A stretch of 64,000 nt of DNA, taken from NCBI GenBank assembly GCA_963969395.1, contig OZ017796.1, positions 15,254,501-15,318,500 on the forward strand. The letters run 5' to 3'. This document shows positions 1 to 12,950 of this stretch, in pieces. The DNA comes from Pseudoscleropodium purum (Eukaryota; Streptophyta; Bryopsida; Hypnales; Brachytheciaceae). Every line of letters starts with the position of its first letter. Position 1 is the first letter of the stretch. The notes below the pieces were generated by a model. The model did not search any database. It saw nothing but the letters and a program-made list of their open reading frames with translations, and had not been told where the DNA came from. Both the position numbers and the translations under genes were made by a program.

Positions 1-60
1 TTTAAAACCCTTAGTAACAACACTCTTTAACACCAAGTGAGAACATAATACCTCTAAATT

Positions 61-657
61 CTACTCCTCTTCTACGCTAAGGATAAACCTAGTCCACAGC
101 TTCTCAAACGTTTCCTGAAACTCATGCATTTCTTCTTGGAGTTGTACCGCATCGCAAGATGTTTCGAGGAAGAGTGCTTGAATTTGTGATTCGTCGCTGC
201 AAATTTCGCCCAAGAGAGATACTACAGCTCGAGTAACTGCCCTGGCAACAGTGATAGGATCTGCCAAGACGTCCACAGCACTTGATGTACATGGGTAAGA
301 CGTAACAGCAATGTGTCGTGCTTGCTCCAGCAAGGCTGGAAGGTCTATCTTTTCATCATAATAAGCTGTAAAAATTCTTAGTATTGTTATGAATGCTCGT
401 GATACTGCCACTGTGATTGGCTTGGGCGGATTGTAGGTTGTGTTAGATTCACGTGTAGAATCCATCGGTGCCGATGGATCCAAGCTTGCCGATGGATCCA
501 AGCTTGCCGATGGATCCAAGCTTGCCGATGAATTGAAGTTTGCCAAGGAATCCGAGTTTGCCGAAGAATCCGAGTTTGCCGATGAACCCGAAGAGGTTGG
601 ATCTGCTTGTACTGTTGAATCCAAATGCGTTGAAGCTATCTGTGATGCTGAATCCAT
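61..657 (-). CDS. Uncharacterised 198-aa protein with Ser/Asp-rich repeat N-terminus
   Basis: An uninterrupted ORF from an ATG at 657 to a TAG at 61, with no intron needed. I do not recognise the family. Residues 1-76 are low-complexity, rich in Ser, Asn, Asp and Ala, and contain three exact SASLDP hexapeptides (about 44-61). Residues 79-198 look like a compact mainly helical domain: alternating hydrophobic stretches around 81-100, 105-120 and 133-152, then an acidic, coiled-coil-like end (170-198) finishing in three Glu. There is no signal peptide and no clear membrane segment. An intact 198-codon frame in such AT-rich DNA is unlikely by chance, and its GC is higher than the flanks. It could be a lineage-specific gene or the surviving part of a mobile element. 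Function is unknown. Confidence 0.5.
   Translation of the reverse strand: MDSASQIASTHLDSTVQADPTSSGSSANSDSSANSDSLANFNSSASLDPSASLDPSASLDPSAPMDSTRESNTTYNPPKPITVAVSRAFITILRIFTAYYDEKIDLPALLEQARHIAVTSYPCTSSAVDVLADPITVARAVTRAVVSLLGEICSDESQIQALFLETSCDAVQLQEEMHEFQETFEKLWTRFILSVEEE
471..524. repeat. 18-bp in-frame tandem repeat (3 copies)
   Basis: Three identical 18-bp units starting CCGATGGATCC, followed by more diverged related units to about 585. The unit length is a multiple of three, so copy-number change keeps the frame of the 198-aa ORF and adds or removes one SASLDP hexapeptide. Confidence 0.9.
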
Positions 658-868
658 CTATGATTTTGGTAAGGCGAGAAGCACTGTGTTTGTTGATATG
701 ATATTGCTCTATAATTCTAGTTTTACTATGTTACAAATTGAGTATTTGAAACAATATGACTATCTATTGTAATGATGTACAAATATGCTCTTGAAAAGAT
801 GAACTGAGGGAGTATCTGAAGAATATATAGTAAGTACATGCGAATATGTGAAGAAGAATATTTTTAGG

Positions 869-1104
869 TGTCAAGTGGTTGTAAATTTAGTAAGTTGAGT
901 TCTGTTTTTAGAAAAGTAAAATGATAAAGTAAGAAGTGATAGCAGAGTAAAATATGACTTCTCTTACATTAGTTAAATAATGAAAGATGTCAAGTGGTTG
1001 TAAATTTAGTAAGTTGAGTTTTTCTTAGAAAGGTAAAATGATAAAGTAAAAAGTGATAGCAAAGTAAAATATGACTTCCATGACATTAGTTAAATTATGA
1101 AATT
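869..1104. repeat. 119-bp tandem direct duplication
   Basis: Two adjacent copies (869-987 and 988-1104) begin TGTCAAGTGGTTGTAAATTT and differ by a few substitutions and small indels. They lie just upstream of the 198-aa ORF start, in its likely promoter side. No coding potential. Confidence 0.85.
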
Positions 1105-1135
1105 AAGTGTCTATTTTAGTTAAAATATTCAAATG

Positions 1136-1200
1136 TTTATTTTTATAATAGTTTATTTTTATAATAGTCTATTTTTATAATAGTCTATTTTTATAAAAAT
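1136..1200. repeat. AT minisatellite, about 17-bp unit
   Basis: About four units of TATTTTTATAATAGTC run in tandem and end in a TTTTTATAAAAATAG stretch. This is simple AT-rich satellite DNA with no coding content. Confidence 0.85.
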
Positions 1201-2095
1201 AGAATTATTCTTTATTTTTATCTCATTAGCAATTTGATCATGTGTGAAATCAAATATTAATTTGAATACCTTCCATATAGTTACGGTGACTCTCAAAATG
1301 ACTTGTATACTTATAAAATTTGCCATAGCTAATTGAGTAATTTAATAGATGTTTTCAATAGAATTTGGATTTATTGTGGTACAAGTGTCACACTTGCATA
1401 AAATAATTTTTAAAATACTTTAAGAAAATTCATTTTATGAATTTAATCAAATTTATTAGTTAGAAAAAAAATTAAATACAAGTAAATTTCTTTTCAAGAT
1501 TCTTGATTAAGTAGAGTAAAAATTATTTTTAAAATTTTTTGATAAGAATTTTATTACATGAAATATTACTAAATAGTATATGATTCCAAATATTTATTAT
1601 TTTAATAATTTACTCCCAAAATCGCCAAAAACTTATGGAAAATTTGAAAGTGTATTGTATAGATATTTATTTGAAAGTATTTTCTAATATATTTTCAACA
1701 AATACAAAGATTTTACAAAACGAATATAGAAAATATCAATACATAAATTTTACTTCAAAAGTACATCCTTTTCATTTTCTAAAAATTTGTGGTTTTCAAA
1801 AGTTTTTCAAATGTGAAAAAAACAAGGTAAATCATACAAAACACATATATTGAAAAATACAGTCAAATGTCTTTTTTGAAATATCATAAATAAATCCAAA
1901 GAAGTCACATATAAAAAGTTGCATTTTGACTAAATGATACATCCATATTTTTAAAACAGATATCATGGGAGAAAATGAATCTACAGCTAACCTATACTAA
2001 CGAATAGCATTGATGTTTAATTTCCCACCTTATTATACCTTCATTGCAACCACATTTCACAATGTTCTTATCAAAGTGTACACAAAAAAATCATC

Positions 2096-3031
2096 AATTA
2101 TCCCCTAAACGTAGGAGACTATGTTTTCACCATAAACAATCCAAAACGGCTATTTTTGATACAAGCACCAAACTTTAGATGAAAAACATTTTTGGACACA
2201 TGTAACTGTAGGATCCTATAGTAAACTAGTTTGAAAAGATGTGGAAAAAAATTTTGATGTAGATTGCAAGATATTAGCATTTGAATGGACAAGAATCATA
2301 TTTTTGTTCCTATAAAAATATGGGTAGCTGCACTTCACAAAGTCACAATCATTTGTATGAAAAAATGTCCAAAATGGTGGTTACTCTTTGGATTCATTCT
2401 TTAAGGCAAGTTGGCTACATGCTTGAAAAAATTTAGATTCTTTGAAATTGCACAACATATAGGAAAAAAAAGGTAAATAGAAAGATGTACAAAGTGATTC
2501 AAAACACTAAATTGTTAAAAATTTAATTATAAAATTATAAAATTTAAATCCTAATAGTGGTAATGTAGTAATAAGAAATCTACATCACATACTTTTATTT
2601 TTTCAAAAAATATTAAAAATTGAGTGAAATAAAGGACTCTAAAGTTTATTTTAGAGTAGGGATTCCATAACTACCCGCAAACTAGAACACCTCATAACTT
2701 TTATCTTGTAAATCAAAATGGAATTTTTTTAAAATCCTTCTACATACATACAAGTTAAGAAAACCAATTCCAAATTTTTATTTTTGAAAAAAGTGATTTT
2801 TTAAGAAATTTTTGGATTGCCCATTGCCCATTAAAAATTACATATCATCCGATAACTTTTGAACTATGTAGTCAAAAGTTATGAAAATAGTTGGGCCTTA
2901 AAGCTACTCCTTGGATACATGTTATGTGAAAGTTTTAGCAGATATAAATAAAAACTCCATTTGGATTTTGGAGTGAGATGCCCAAAATCGCTATGTTGCC
3001 AAAAATGCAGTTTTGACTTTTAGGGCTTTAT
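2096..3031. mobile_element. 0.9-kb non-coding repeat, family E copy 1
   Basis: Collinear by eye with 38442-39333 and with the first part of 45055-45745. Shared landmarks include ACTATGTTTTCACCA near the start, TTAGATGAAAAA, AGTAAACTA, ATTGCAAGATATTA and a CTATGTTGCCAA..GCAGTTTTGA end. The ends here have lost the TTAA seen in copy 2. There is no ORF of note, so it is a non-autonomous element or a worn fossil. Confidence 0.7.
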
Positions 3032-6000
3032 TAACTTTGACAAAGAAACATTCAGTACCAACAAAATTTGAGACTATTTACTTCATTCATTTTGAAGAGT
3101 GCAAAAAGCAATTTTTGTTTAACTAATGAAACTATTTACATCCATGGGCAATAAGGAAAATTCAAAATAAGTATAAATATAATTTATTTGTTAAATAGTT
3201 TGTGAAATCAAACCAAGATTTTGTAGCTATTAGGAATTTTATCCAATGAAAAACTTCTATCACCAAATATTCTCTTAATCTTTTGAAATTATCACTCAAA
3301 ACATAAATTTTGATAGAAATTTTAGAACATCAAACAATGATAATCCTTAAAAAACTAAGTCCATTGTCATAAAGTCAATCATTAGAACCAAATTCAATTT
3401 AGCCTTTTAAAGTATAAATGGATTTCAATGCTGTATTTTTATTGATACTTGGAAAATGTGTTGTTTATTAAAGTTAATAAAATCTTTTTTGGTTTTGTGA
3501 CTAATTGACATTGTTTTAGCAAAAAGTGAAACTAAATTGGAAAATAATAACAAAAACAATCCAATTCTTAGTCTAAATCAAATACCAATTGAATTATCTG
3601 AAATGGCATTACAATTGAATGCTATTAATTATTAAACTATTTTTTTGAAGAATGTCTAAATCTTCTCAAATGTCTCTGATAGTCAATTTTGTATTATACA
3701 ATTTATTTCAATGAGCACAAAAATTTGAATAGTCTAAAACTCCCTTGCACAAACTTGGATAATTTGGATGAAAGAGATTAAATAGTTATTCAAAAACCTT
3801 TTAGATGAAATTTAAGTGAAAGTGGGATCAAACTTAGATGAAAGTATATATATAAATGACAAAGTTACAAAGGTGAATGAAAATTACATGAGTTTAAGAC
3901 ATTATAGAAATAGTATAGGCCATACTACATTGAATTTATCTAAAATACCATAAAGTTTTATTGTAATAGGTTTTAGCTTTTATTTTATGTGATTACAGAT
4001 ATGAACTTCAAACTTCTTTTAATTAGTATGTTCATTTCAATTTATGAACATATGACCATAAAAATAAACTTAAAAATTCTTTCAAATTGTATGTTTACAT
4101 TTGGAAGACTATTGATTTTTGAATTTTTTTTATATTTCTTTTTCAAATATGAATTTATACGTTGTCTATTAGTTATAATAGTTTCAATTTCTTGGTTGAA
4201 AATTTTAAATTACTATGGTTTTTTGAAAAAATTTCATAAAAGAAACATATAATTTTTTTAAATGAAATTTTTTCTATAGATATATGTTATATTGCAGAAT
4301 ATCATATATTAAAATAATTTTCTATACTTTTCTATAGTGAGAAAATTAGATCCAATGTTCAAATTTCAATTAAATATTCAATTTTCAGATTTTTTAAAAA
4401 TGTTCAAGTTAGAGCAAAAAATACACTTCATTAACTTTGTTTCATAAGTTGGGCTCAAATTCTAAAATGATCATGTTTTTTGACTCAACTTCAAATCAAG
4501 ACGACAAGAAGCTTGAAGTTGCCAAAATACATTACACAATGATTTATGGATCAGTTAAACATCTTTTGCTATAAAAAAAAAATTAGCAATACTACAAAGA
4601 GAGAATTTCCAACCCAATTTTCTTGTTAAAGCTCTCAATCAAGTCTCCAAAAAACTTTAGATGAAAAATTAATTTTTTTGTCTCTCTCCCCAACAATTGA
4701 GGGTTAAGCCCTATAAGATTCAATTGAATTTGTAAAATTGTATAAAATAGAAATAAATAGAAATTTGAGGAAACTTAAAGTTTCATTGGGAATCAAGATC
4801 CTAAGTTTTTGTAGCAAAGCATGATTTGGAAATTTAATACAAATGTAGGTCGAAGTAACTATGTGAAGTTATAGAAGAAGTCACTATATAGTACATAGAT
4901 AAGATGTACAAGCTGTATGTGCACTTGATGGGAACAATTAAGAACCTGTAGAGTATTTTTGGGGTAGAAGTGACTTAAGATTGTTTTTTTGACTTGCCAT
5001 TGTAGTCAAAGAAATTTGGCATCTCCATTTCTATACAACAAAGTTTCACCTATTTAGAAGGACTTTATGACCTATTCCTATCCATTTACTCATAACATGT
5101 ACTTGCAACCTGTACCTTTGCATTAAGGAAATTATGAAGACTATTGCATTTAAAAAATAATAGGCATTTTCAATAAGAAGATTCTAGTTGCTTCTTGTAT
5201 ATTGCTCATATTTCTTGGTGCAATATACATTTTGCAATATTTTTCTATTTGACAACATTACTATTAGGCAAGTGTTTATACTATAAAACTTCTTATTGCC
5301 TTTTATTCTTTGAAATTGTACTAAAGCATTGTATTCAAACTATTTTGTACTTTTTCCTTGAATCATAGACAAGACCTATTTATTTACTTACTTATGATCT
5401 TCTTGCATTGGATTAGGTGGATCAAGCCTATTTTCTACACAAGACATGTAAATCACATACGATAGAATGTTCATGAATCACTTGGGATCTAATAGTGTCC
5501 ATCTTCTAAAATGTACACTATTGGTAGACTATTGAAGCAATGACAAAGCAAAATGTACAATTAGTGTACATTTTAGGAGGAAGACGCTTTTAGTGACTAT
5601 TGTGTTTCAACTTAAGAAATTCATAACTAATTCCACAAAGCTCTAAACAATATAAAATGACTTGGATCAAATGCCAATTCCATTTTTTGTCTTAAAAAAA
5701 ATTTACTAAAGAGTATTTCAAAAAGTCTACTGTTGACAAATTGATTTCCAGCTTTCAAAAGGGCACTTTATAGACCTTTTGCCTTATAATTCTTTCATTC
5801 TATATTGTAAAGATTGTGTTATTTCTTCGTAAAAAATTGACATTAAACCAATGAAGTAAAGATGATTCTCTCAATATTCTTTTTCCAACTAAAATTACCT
5901 CTAATTTCTATAATTCCTAGGCTAAATGAATTAAAGTAGAATAACTTGTAACCACTCAAATTTGCAATCTATATATCTTGTGTAATCTACTTAATATTGC

Positions 6001-6110
6001 TTATATTTTTTTGAAGTAAGAATTAGTTGAGTGGACTCAAAAACAAGTGAAATCTTATAGATTCCTAAAGTCCCAAGGCCTTATTTCTATAAAAATAAAA
6101 AAAAACCCAC
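3032..6110. other. AT-rich gene-free stretch
   Basis: Roughly 70% A+T with frequent stops in all frames. A small inverted repeat lies at about 5502-5590: the arms share AAAATGTACACTA and its complement, followed by GACGCTTTTAG. A related sequence occurs at about 54825-54890. The open frame at 3989-4252 is Phe/Ile/Lys-rich and typical of random AT-rich sequence. No gene supported. Confidence 0.6.
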
Positions 6111-6282
6111 AAAATGTCACTGGAAGAAAAGCATGTTGGAGCCAACAGAAAATGTCATCTGAAATTTGTTGAAAACTTTGTTTCCAGCACGTTCCACACA
6201 CTCTGGAAACAAGGTTTTCAACAAATTTCAAATGACATTTTCTGTTGGCTCCAACATGCTTTTCTTCTAGTATGTCATTTTT
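6111..6282. repeat. Near-perfect inverted repeat (about 77-nt arms, 15-nt loop)
   Basis: Left arm 6111-6187 and right arm 6203-6282 are complementary along almost their full length, with about five mismatches or gaps. The loop is 6188-6202. Transcribed from either side it would give one long hairpin. The high identity points to a recent origin. It could be a young foldback element or an inverted-repeat small-RNA precursor. The open frame crossing it is an artefact of the palindrome. Confidence 0.9.
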
Positions 6283-6730
6283 ATTGCAAAGTGCAAAAAA
6301 AATTTAATTTGTTTATTATTGCATATTTAACTATAGGATCTTGCATTAGATTAGTATGTGAATGTGTGGAAGAAATTTTAGAAACTTTGATTGCATAGAT
6401 TGCAAGATATTTGCATTTCAAGTGAATAAATAAAGTGAACAACTAGATTTTTTGGCCTTGAATCATCTCAACCTAAAATTTTTGCTTACTAATTTTTTAT
6501 GTTGAAGAATTGAGTTGACAATCTAAGACTAAAAAAAAATACAAACTTAATTTTCACTCATTATAAAATTATTTCGCAAGAGTAGATTCATGATTAGACA
6601 AAAATCTAATTTGTTAATAGCTATAAGATGGAATTGGAATACGCTAATATCAAGATTGCTCTAGCAAGAAATTTTAGCCTTATAAAATTTTTTTTGGAAA
6701 TATTGTGAAAATTCAATTTAGAAAGGAATC

Positions 6731-7001
6731 CATTAGAAGATTTTTGGGGCCTCTGGATGCCTGTGAGTTATCATAGCCTGCAAACGCAAGAAACAGGTTC
6801 GGTGCAACGGTCTGACGTAGCCGAGACTGTACCACGTCATTGACCAATTTTTTTTTTCATTTGGAGACTAAGTTTTTATTTTATTTTATTTTTAATGAAA
6901 AAAAAAATTCTGACAGTAGGCTGTTCCCCTCGCTGTGGGGAACAACTGCGAGGGAACAAGCCCGAAACAAGCTTCTGGACCCCCCCAAAAATCTTCTAAT
7001 G
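6731..7001 (-). mobile_element. MITE family A, copy 1
   Basis: Starts CATTAGAAGATTTTTGGGG and ends with the complement (CCCCAAAAATCTTCTAATG), giving about 19-bp terminal inverted repeats. The interior shares GC-richer blocks with copies at 28613-28914 and 52377-52644, here reversed: TGACGTAGCC..CCACGTCATTG and GTTCCCCTCGCTG..GCGAGGGAAC. It has no ORF. No target-site duplication could be assigned, so the superfamily is open. Confidence 0.8.
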
Positions 7002-9234
7002 CTACAAGTTGTTTTTTTCAAAAAGATGCTCTAATTGCCTAAAAAATAAGACTGTCTAGAACTTTTACATAACAAATCCAAATCGAATGAATTAAAGTTT
7101 TCCATGTAGATAAGTTTACAATCTTTGATGAACAAGTTTTTGAATTTTTTTCAAGTGTTTTCATCAATGGTATTTCTATCTACTACACCTTAAAAAGGGC
7201 TTTTTAAGCCATAACTTTTACCTTCTAGTAGCATTTGAAAAAATATGTATATTCTTTAAAAGATATTGTGTTTTTCTATTTTAAAAGTTTCAAAAAATCA
7301 CAATGAATACTAAGACTCCAAGGGCCTACCCAAAATCCATTTTGTCCTTCTAGGAGACAAGGGACTTTAGTAGTTAATCTTGTAAGAATTAATATCTAAA
7401 GAAAAACACTTTTAACATGTTTCATACAAAAGTATAAAACTATCAATAGGTAGAGGTTATGACCATCTTCAAAAGAATCAAGATTGATAATCTAACACCT
7501 TTATCTTGTTTGATGAATGTTTCAAAAGCACAAATTTAACATTCTATAGGAGCCAACCTATTTTTGATTAATACCCCCATTTCCACAATATAGGTTGCTA
7601 TCTTTTCAATCAAAGGTTGATGAGGAGTAATTAATTATAGCACACAATTCCTGAAGCAATTGTAGCACATTATAATTGACTCCAAGACCCTCAATATTAC
7701 AACCAACCTATAGTTGGAAATACAAAGGTCTATATAACTAGAAACAAGTGGTACAATACAATTCACCTAAGAAATTCATAATAATTATATTTTGAGTTTT
7801 AAAATTCTAAAATATTAAACAATTCTTCTAAGCTCTACTTCTATATATGGAAAAAATTCCATTATCCAAATACACACTCTACATACTCATAATTGTTGAT
7901 ACTAGTAGAAATGGGTCAACTCCCTTTAAAGCATTTCTTTTATTGCTTGGAACATCTTGTTTTGATAAGCATTTGTTCACAACTAAGCCCACCCAAATAA
8001 CATTTAAGGTAGAAGTACCTATTTTGGATAGGCCCCCTTAAATTGCATCTTAGACTAACCCTGGAACATCCAAGGAGCTATTTCGTGGCTCCTAGATGAT
8101 TTTAGGTGGTCATAAGAAGACCTCAACAATAGATTTTTCATCCATTCTTTTTTTAATGACCTTGTATGTTGAGTTACAAAGAGTATCCAATGGAGTTTTT
8201 GGTCTATTTGATGTTTATTTCCATATAATTGAGAAATAATGAAATAAAATGGATGGCAAAATTTGCCATTTTAATGTATTTTGGGAAATTGAGTAAATCT
8301 GAAATTTCTCCTTGAGAATGACTTTTTTTGAGTTTGAATCCAACTAATGAAATGAAGGTCTTCCACTTTAGTGTCTACTCCAATTCGAATTTTAGAAAAA
8401 TTTGTAAAATTGAATATTTTATTGTAATTTGAACTTCAACCATATTTTTAATGAGAATTATATAATGACATGGAAACTGAATTTACACCATGATGTTTTT
8501 CACTACAATGTACACACATGGTGAAATTTTCAGATTTTTTGAGATAATTTTTTATTTGCTATGTTTTTTTCTTCACTTTTTCTTCAAAAATTTGCATAAA
8601 AAGAAAAATTCTCAAAAAATTTAAAATTTTCATGAAGTATAGAAAACATGTAGCTTCATCTCTAAAAAATAAAAATAAGAATTTTTTTACACATCTATAT
8701 ACAAAGTGGCAACAAATTAAGAGAGGACAATGCCATGTGAAACCAGTGGCCATAGGCCCAAGTGTTTCCAGGCCTACCTATTGTGGACAATAGCTAAGTG
8801 CAATGGTCATTGAAAAATATTCTTGGTTTGTACTTTCTCCTCCATTCATCTCTCTTCTTTTGGTGCTTAAGGGGAAGTGCTAAAGCTGACTACAATAGGT
8901 GAATCTATGAAATAGGAATGGGTCCAAGGGCAAAATCCACTTTCAAATTCAATAAAATATTCATTTTTGGTGAAAAAATTTCAATTTTTTGGCATTCTTG
9001 CACAACCTTATTTTTGCACACACTGAAGTGAGTTCCCCATGACTTTCCCACATCTTCCAGTCTGAAATGCTTAAGTTTTCCGAAATAGGTTCTTCTACCT
9101 TAATGAACCAAATCTTTATCAACCTCAAACCATCCATAGATAGATATGATCCTGATATCATTCTCTGACAATAACACCCAATTGCTTGCCCAAAGATGGG
9201 TAGGTGACTGACACAAATTGAAGGGTCCAGTAAT
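7002..9234. other. AT-rich gene-free stretch
   Basis: No frame with codon-like composition and no splice-consistent exons. G+C rises from about 9200 toward the NRP gene. I see nothing further here. Confidence 0.5.
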
Positions 9235-9352
9235 GTCGGAATTAGATGACTGACTGCATTGGGTTGTTATTACCTGCGCTGCACTGTCAGAATTGGGTCG
9301 GAATTGGGCGACTGACTGCATTGGGTTGTTCTTACCTGCACTGCGCTGCATC
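9235..9352. repeat. 62-bp tandem direct duplication
   Basis: Two copies, 9235-9296 and 9297-9352, both begin GTCGGAATT and contain GACTGACTGCATTGGGTTGT, with a few differences. They lie downstream of the NRP stop on its strand, so in or beyond its 3' flank. Open plus-strand frames across this duplicate lack other support. Confidence 0.8.
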
Positions 9353-10114
9353 TGTTGCAGCAGAGCCGGCAACTGTCTCCCATGAATTGGAACTCATTCC
9401 CAATGCCAACAAAATCAAACCCTATATTTCATGCAGGACCAACCAAACGAAACCCTGTACTGTACAATTGCTTCGTCATTCTGAACAATTCTGATCTTCC
9501 CAAAATCAATTCAATAAGAGTAACTGGACCTCAAAGACTCCCCTACCCAGCAGCTTGGAAATGGGGCCTACATAATATCTACAGACACCGTCATTGCAAA
9601 AATCGAACGCCACATAAAGCACACCGCTCCAGCCAGACTCTAAAATTTCAAGCACACACTACTAGTGTATCCCCGAAGACAATTTTTGGAGGGGACACTG
9701 TCCCGATTGCATTGGTAGAAAATAACAGCGGCGAAGCAGGCAGATGAGCCTGCACATGAATGAAGGTCATTGACACGTAACAGCACGGAAGCATGTCTTG
9801 CACGCCACAGCAGAGAGACTGTTCTTCAATCTGTTCACCACCAACTTTCAACAAATGATTACACAGCTGTGTACCCCTAGCAGCCCGCGGAAGGTACAGA
9901 AGGCGACGCATGCAGCACCCACTCCCAAGTGAAGGAGGCAGAAAATTGAGCCTACTGCAAATCGCATATGCTCACGGTCCTGAAACGAGTGCTCTCTACT
10001 GGAAAAAAAAAATGTACGTACCCTCCAACTAATAGCCATCCTCCCCAGGGATATAGCATTCCCCTTGGCTACCTAAGGCCTCTTCCTCATCATAAAAAGA
10101 GATAGCATTCCACG

Positions 10115-12950
10115 TTACTCGTCCTCGTCATCTTCCTCGGGTTCATCGTCCTCATCGTCAGCCTTTCCCTGAAAATACACCCCGGCCCACCCCTGCACTC
10201 AGTACCCACTGCTGCAATGTTCCCGTGTGATCCCCACTCATTACGACTACGATTTCATCTCAGTAATGTTCCCGTGCAATCATAGCTCACCGTGTCCTCA
10301 TCATCACCACTTTCTTGCTCCCCGCTCTCGAACCCATCCTCGTCTTGCTCCTGCAAGTTCAAGGCAAGCTCAGCACGCATACCACAAGATGCACTCGGAT
10401 GTTCTTAGTCCCCCCAATCCCCAAAGAAACAATACTCTTCGACCATAACACAGCCAATGCGCTCCAAGCATCATATAGCCAGAATATGTGCTCCGAACAA
10501 ATACATGCATATGATGTAAGAGACACAACTAATAATAAATGACCAATCAAGAATGAGGCTGCGATACTCACATTGTTAAAGTACTTCAGCGGGTTTGGCC
10601 ACAGATCATCCTTGATGACCTCTGCAACCTGCAACCCAAACAAGGAATCCTGAATCCGATTTCACGTCAACATACAGCTATCATTCAAATCCTCATTCCC
10701 CGTACATCAAACGCTTAGACAAACAACACACTCACTCCCTTCCCCAGTTTGTAAGGGTTCTTCAAGTCTACAGGCTTCAAATGCGCTACCTCATTCATTA
10801 CCCTTGACTAATACAAACCACATGTCACGACTTACCGTGACAGGTGACATAAAAACCACGTCCAAACAATAGCCTCCACAACTCCGAAATTGATACGACA
10901 CCCAAAGACAGTCAGCCAAAAAGATCATGCACCAGAAACGCTCCCTGTCCCGGTCCTAAATCACCATGTCAATCATACTAACCTCATCTTGGATTCCATC
11001 TAGAGACACCTTCTGTTCGGTATCCGAGAACCATTTGAAAAAACTGCACAGCAACGCCACCTCCTTGGTTAGCCAACCAATCACCTCCAAGACCAACACC
11101 CAAACCACCATAACACCGCCGCCGGAAAAGCGCCGGGGACACAGGGATTAAAACAACCAATCACCGACAAATTATACGATCTCGCACAAGACCTCCCAAA
11201 GCTCGAAGCCACACTATTTCAGACGACCGGGGTTCTACAGTTCACCTGTCCTCAACAAGCGGTCTTTTCAGACCTTCTTTCTCAGGAACCACACCGTTCG
11301 TCAGGTCCTGTCAAAAACAACCAGTTCGCCATGTCACAGATTGTAATACAAATAATACACTCGCTCCGGGGAGCACGACCTCCAAATCTGCTTGCAGAAC
11401 GCGACACCCAAAGCCCCAAACCCTCACCATGCCAGCCTTCCACTTCGGCTGGGTGCCCGACACCGATGTTGTGCCGTCGTCCGAAAAGCTGAACACTTTC
11501 GTCAACTTTGTATCGTTGAAGTAAGGATTTGCTCGAAAATTCTGCACAATGCCAAAGCACCCGCCACTATTCCTTTCACAAATCTGATTCTTTCAACACA
11601 GTGCTCTACTTCCATACAATGGAGTAAGCTAATCAGACAAAAAATCTGCACAAAAGCCAATGAGTTCTTCGAACAAGTTGATGATTTGGACAGAAACTCA
11701 CGAAGCTGATGCTATAGCCTGATTTAACGTCCTTGAAATCTTCCACGTCCAGGGATTCCAGGTACTTGAACACCTGGAACACAAACACGCACGCTGAGAG
11801 AATTTCTACAACCTCCACCCTTGCCTTGAACAAGGAATGGACCCCAGATGATCACAGGTGAAATAAAGCATGGAATAACTTCTGCCATGGAACTCACCTT
11901 CTGGTCCTCGTCGGTCAAAAGGTCGCATAGCACTGGGTGGCTCAGAAACTGCATGCAACAAACCGTATCAGATATGCATGAATAAGATCGTTTCACTTCT
12001 GCCCCACTCGCACCAAACGGAATGCACACGAGGGCAAGGACAGGCAACCAAGGAGCAAGCTTTCGATCTCAGAGAAAAGAGCCGTACAGCAGTTAACCAG
12101 AAGTCTGGGATGTTATGTATGATGTCATTGCGCTTGCTATAGACTGGACGCCGGATTTCATTGTAGAACTGTTCCACCTCCAGCACTTTGTCACTGGCCT
12201 CCTCGTTCACCTGGCCACCCCACCTGGCGCATGTCAATTACCTGCTATAGCATAATGTGTGCAGGTTCTTGCAGCTACGTTCCACCACTCACCCTTTTCT
12301 TACGTTCTTCATCGATTAGTCCGCAGATCAAGAGCGGGAACCAAAACCTTCCAAAGGTCGACATTGCAGGCAAACCGCATCACAAGCTGTCAGCAGTACT
12401 TCATCCATTGTGCAGTAAGCCAGCTTCATCATTCGGTAAAGAAAATTGATACCTTGCCCTCACTACTCACAGAACAACGAAAAGATACCAGGAAAGCAAC
12501 CCCGAAGGCATAAATACATTAAAAAGAATAAAAAATAAAAAAACAAGGGACGAAGAAATGCTAAAAGAAGTAAAGAATACATCATTAAACAAGCCCTCTC
12601 CTACCATTTCCGAAACCTAACCCTAAAAACTGTATCAGAAATTGGGCAACGCCGAACCAACCCCCCAACCCGGCTCTTAAACCTACGCTTAAACCCCCAC
12701 CCCTCCCACAAAACACCGACACTCGCATTTCCACTCCGGAAAACAAAACCCTGATTGTTGACAATAATACAAATAAAAGAAGCGCACGTCGCACCAACAC
12801 CGACGAAAAAATTCGGCGAGGAAACGGAAACCGACATACCCGTTCGAGCTCGTCCTGCACTTCTTGCAACTTCTCGATGGCCTGCACCAGCTCGGCGTCC
12901 AGTTCGGAGCCGTCCTCCTCCTCCACTTTGGCCCGCTTGCCCTTGTCCAT
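10115..12950 (-). CDS. NRP: NAP1-related protein (SET/NRP-type histone chaperone), ten exons
   Basis: A histone H2A-H2B chaperone of the NAP1/SET family. Known plant members act in the nucleus in chromatin assembly, recombination and transcription. I rebuilt ten exons with matching phases: 12840-12950, 12088-12210, 11898-11948, 11702-11773, 11428-11541, 11246-11307, 10983-11043, 10572-10628, 10291-10350 and 10115-10168 (TAA). All introns are GT..AG. The product is 254 aa, close to the usual length of plant NRPs. Residues about 16-75 form the long dimerisation helix, including [12 protein letters not shown] and IPDFWLTA. The NAP fold follows with [32 protein letters not shown] and [12 protein letters not shown]. 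Residues about 218-254 are the acidic tail. The start ATG begins [12 protein letters not shown]. The gene is isolated, with no operon-like neighbours. Confidence 0.93.

Noticed and set aside
6114..6398. 94-aa plus-strand open frame
   Set aside because: It runs straight through the 6111-6282 hairpin, which gives mirrored open frames; the rest is Phe/Lys/Ile-rich noise.
9355..9747. 130-aa plus-strand frame downstream of NRP
   Set aside because: It starts at the edge of a 62-bp duplication, has no recognisable motif and lies in the probable 3' flank of NRP on the other strand.
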